This document shows, piece after piece, positions 5,615-5,938 of a stretch of DNA of 5,938 nt (position 1 is its first letter; the number at the start of each line of letters is the position of its first letter). The DNA comes from Candidatus Delongbacteria bacterium. Lineage in GTDB: Bacteria; Delongbacteria; UBA4055. A program made the translations under genes and the position numbers. The stretch spans positions 1 through 5,938 of the forward strand of contig JAQICF010000245.1 of NCBI GenBank assembly GCA_027858795.1, written 5' to 3'. The notes beneath the pieces are model-generated. The model had not been told where the DNA came from. It saw only the letters and a list, made by a program, of their open reading frames with translations, and did not search any database.

Positions 5615-5886
5615 ATGGTCAGGAATATGAAGAAAATAAAAAATTCTTTGATTTCCTTTACAATATGAAAGATAAAATCGAGACAGCTTTCGGTGATGAA
5701 CTGATATGGGACAGACAGGATGATAAAATAACTTGCAGAATTAGATTCGTACTAACAGGTGTAAATGTATTCGATAAGGATGATTGGAGTAAAATGATAA
5801 AGTTTCTTGTTGATGCATCAGAAAGGATGTACAAAGCATTTAAAAATCCTGTCAAGAAGTTGAATGAGTGGTCGAAGAGCAATTGA
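5613..5886 (+). pseudogene. Decayed, internally deleted partial copy of the nuclease/DUF4268 gene
   Basis: Positions 5629-5886 align without gaps to 4343-4600, the last 86 codons of the intact gene, with about 14 differences in 258 positions by hand count (about 95% identity). Positions 5613-5634 match 3868-3889 of the same gene exactly (DGQEYEE, residues 132-138). The two segments join at GAAGAA, present at both source sites (3884-3889 and 4343-4348), so exactly 459 bp (153 codons) are missing and the reading frame is kept. The nuclease core and the start region are absent. The frame has an ATG at 5665, but no good Shine-Dalgarno and no complete domain. At least seven changes alter amino acids (for example L to T, S to F, Y to N), suggesting relaxed selection. 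The stop TGA (5884-5886) lies in the flanking heptamer repeat rather than matching the parental TAA. Confidence 0.88.
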
Positions 5887-5903
5887 CAGTTGACAATGGA
5901 CAA
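5883..5903 (+). repeat. 7-bp tandem repeat (TTGACAG/TTGACAA/TGGACAA), three imperfect units
   Basis: Units lie at 5883-5889, 5890-5896 and 5897-5903. The tract starts where similarity to the nuclease gene ends and supplies the stop codon of the pseudogene. Its sequence differs from the two tracts upstream of the lipoprotein gene, but its period is the same. Confidence 0.75.
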
Positions 5904-5928
5904 TTAATAATTATAAAGAGAGTTATAA

Positions 5929-5938
5929 GTGATGAGTG
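5929..5938 (+). repeat. Possible start of a further 7-bp tandem repeat (GTGATGA), cut by the window end
   Basis: GTGATGA (5929-5935) is followed by GTG at the window edge, consistent with a second unit. Only ten bases are visible, so this rests on resemblance to the other heptamer tracts. Confidence 0.35.

Noticed and set aside
1..5938. CRISPR array, tRNA, rRNA or transposase gene
   Set aside because: I saw no regularly spaced repeats of CRISPR length, no tRNA-like cloverleaf with conserved T-arm bases, no rRNA segments and no transposase motifs. The three-way junction at 5562-5614 lacks tRNA consensus bases.

Overview
The window is AT-rich and coding-dense, with every credible gene on the plus strand. 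Almost all starts are preceded by a clear Shine-Dalgarno (AAGGAG, AGAGAGG, AAGGGGG, GAGG). That argues against most Bacteroidota. The lipoprotein carries a FlgD/sorting-domain-like Ig segment, and heptanucleotide repeats lie between genes. Together these would fit an uncultivated low-GC lineage of the FCB/Cloacimonadota/Marinimicrobia kind, but this assignment is a weak inference.

Region 1 (1-2899) looks like one operon. It holds the 3' end of an unrecognised gene, then a TIR-domain protein of the Cap12/PycTIR family (PF10137-like), then a SIR2-like protein 9 nt further on, then a 149-aa unknown protein. TIR and SIR2 domains are the two classic NAD-handling modules of bacterial antiphage immunity. 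Having them as separate adjacent genes recalls the logic of Thoeris (TIR signal maker plus SIR2 effector). The TIR subtype differs, the SIR2 protein has no room for a SLOG domain, and its usual catalytic His position reads Asn. This is the best candidate for a new or variant defence system in the window.

Region 2 (2983-3405) holds two small, closely spaced, unrecognised genes: an acidic protein followed by a lysine-rich one. Region 3 (3476-4600) is a predicted PD-(D/E)XK nuclease with a RecB-like QxxxY motif and a C-terminal DUF4268-like region, consistent with a defence island.

Region 4 (4601-5938) is a repeat-rich accessory zone around a small lipoprotein gene (4822-5529). It contains three to four 7-bp tandem repeat tracts, a 15-nt direct repeat bracketing the lipoprotein gene, a strong hairpin with a GNRA-type loop, and a 53-nt sequence that can fold as a perfect three-way junction. 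It also holds a decayed partial copy of the DUF4268 gene. That copy matches two separate parts of the intact gene, joined at a 6-nt microhomology by an exact in-frame 459-bp deletion.
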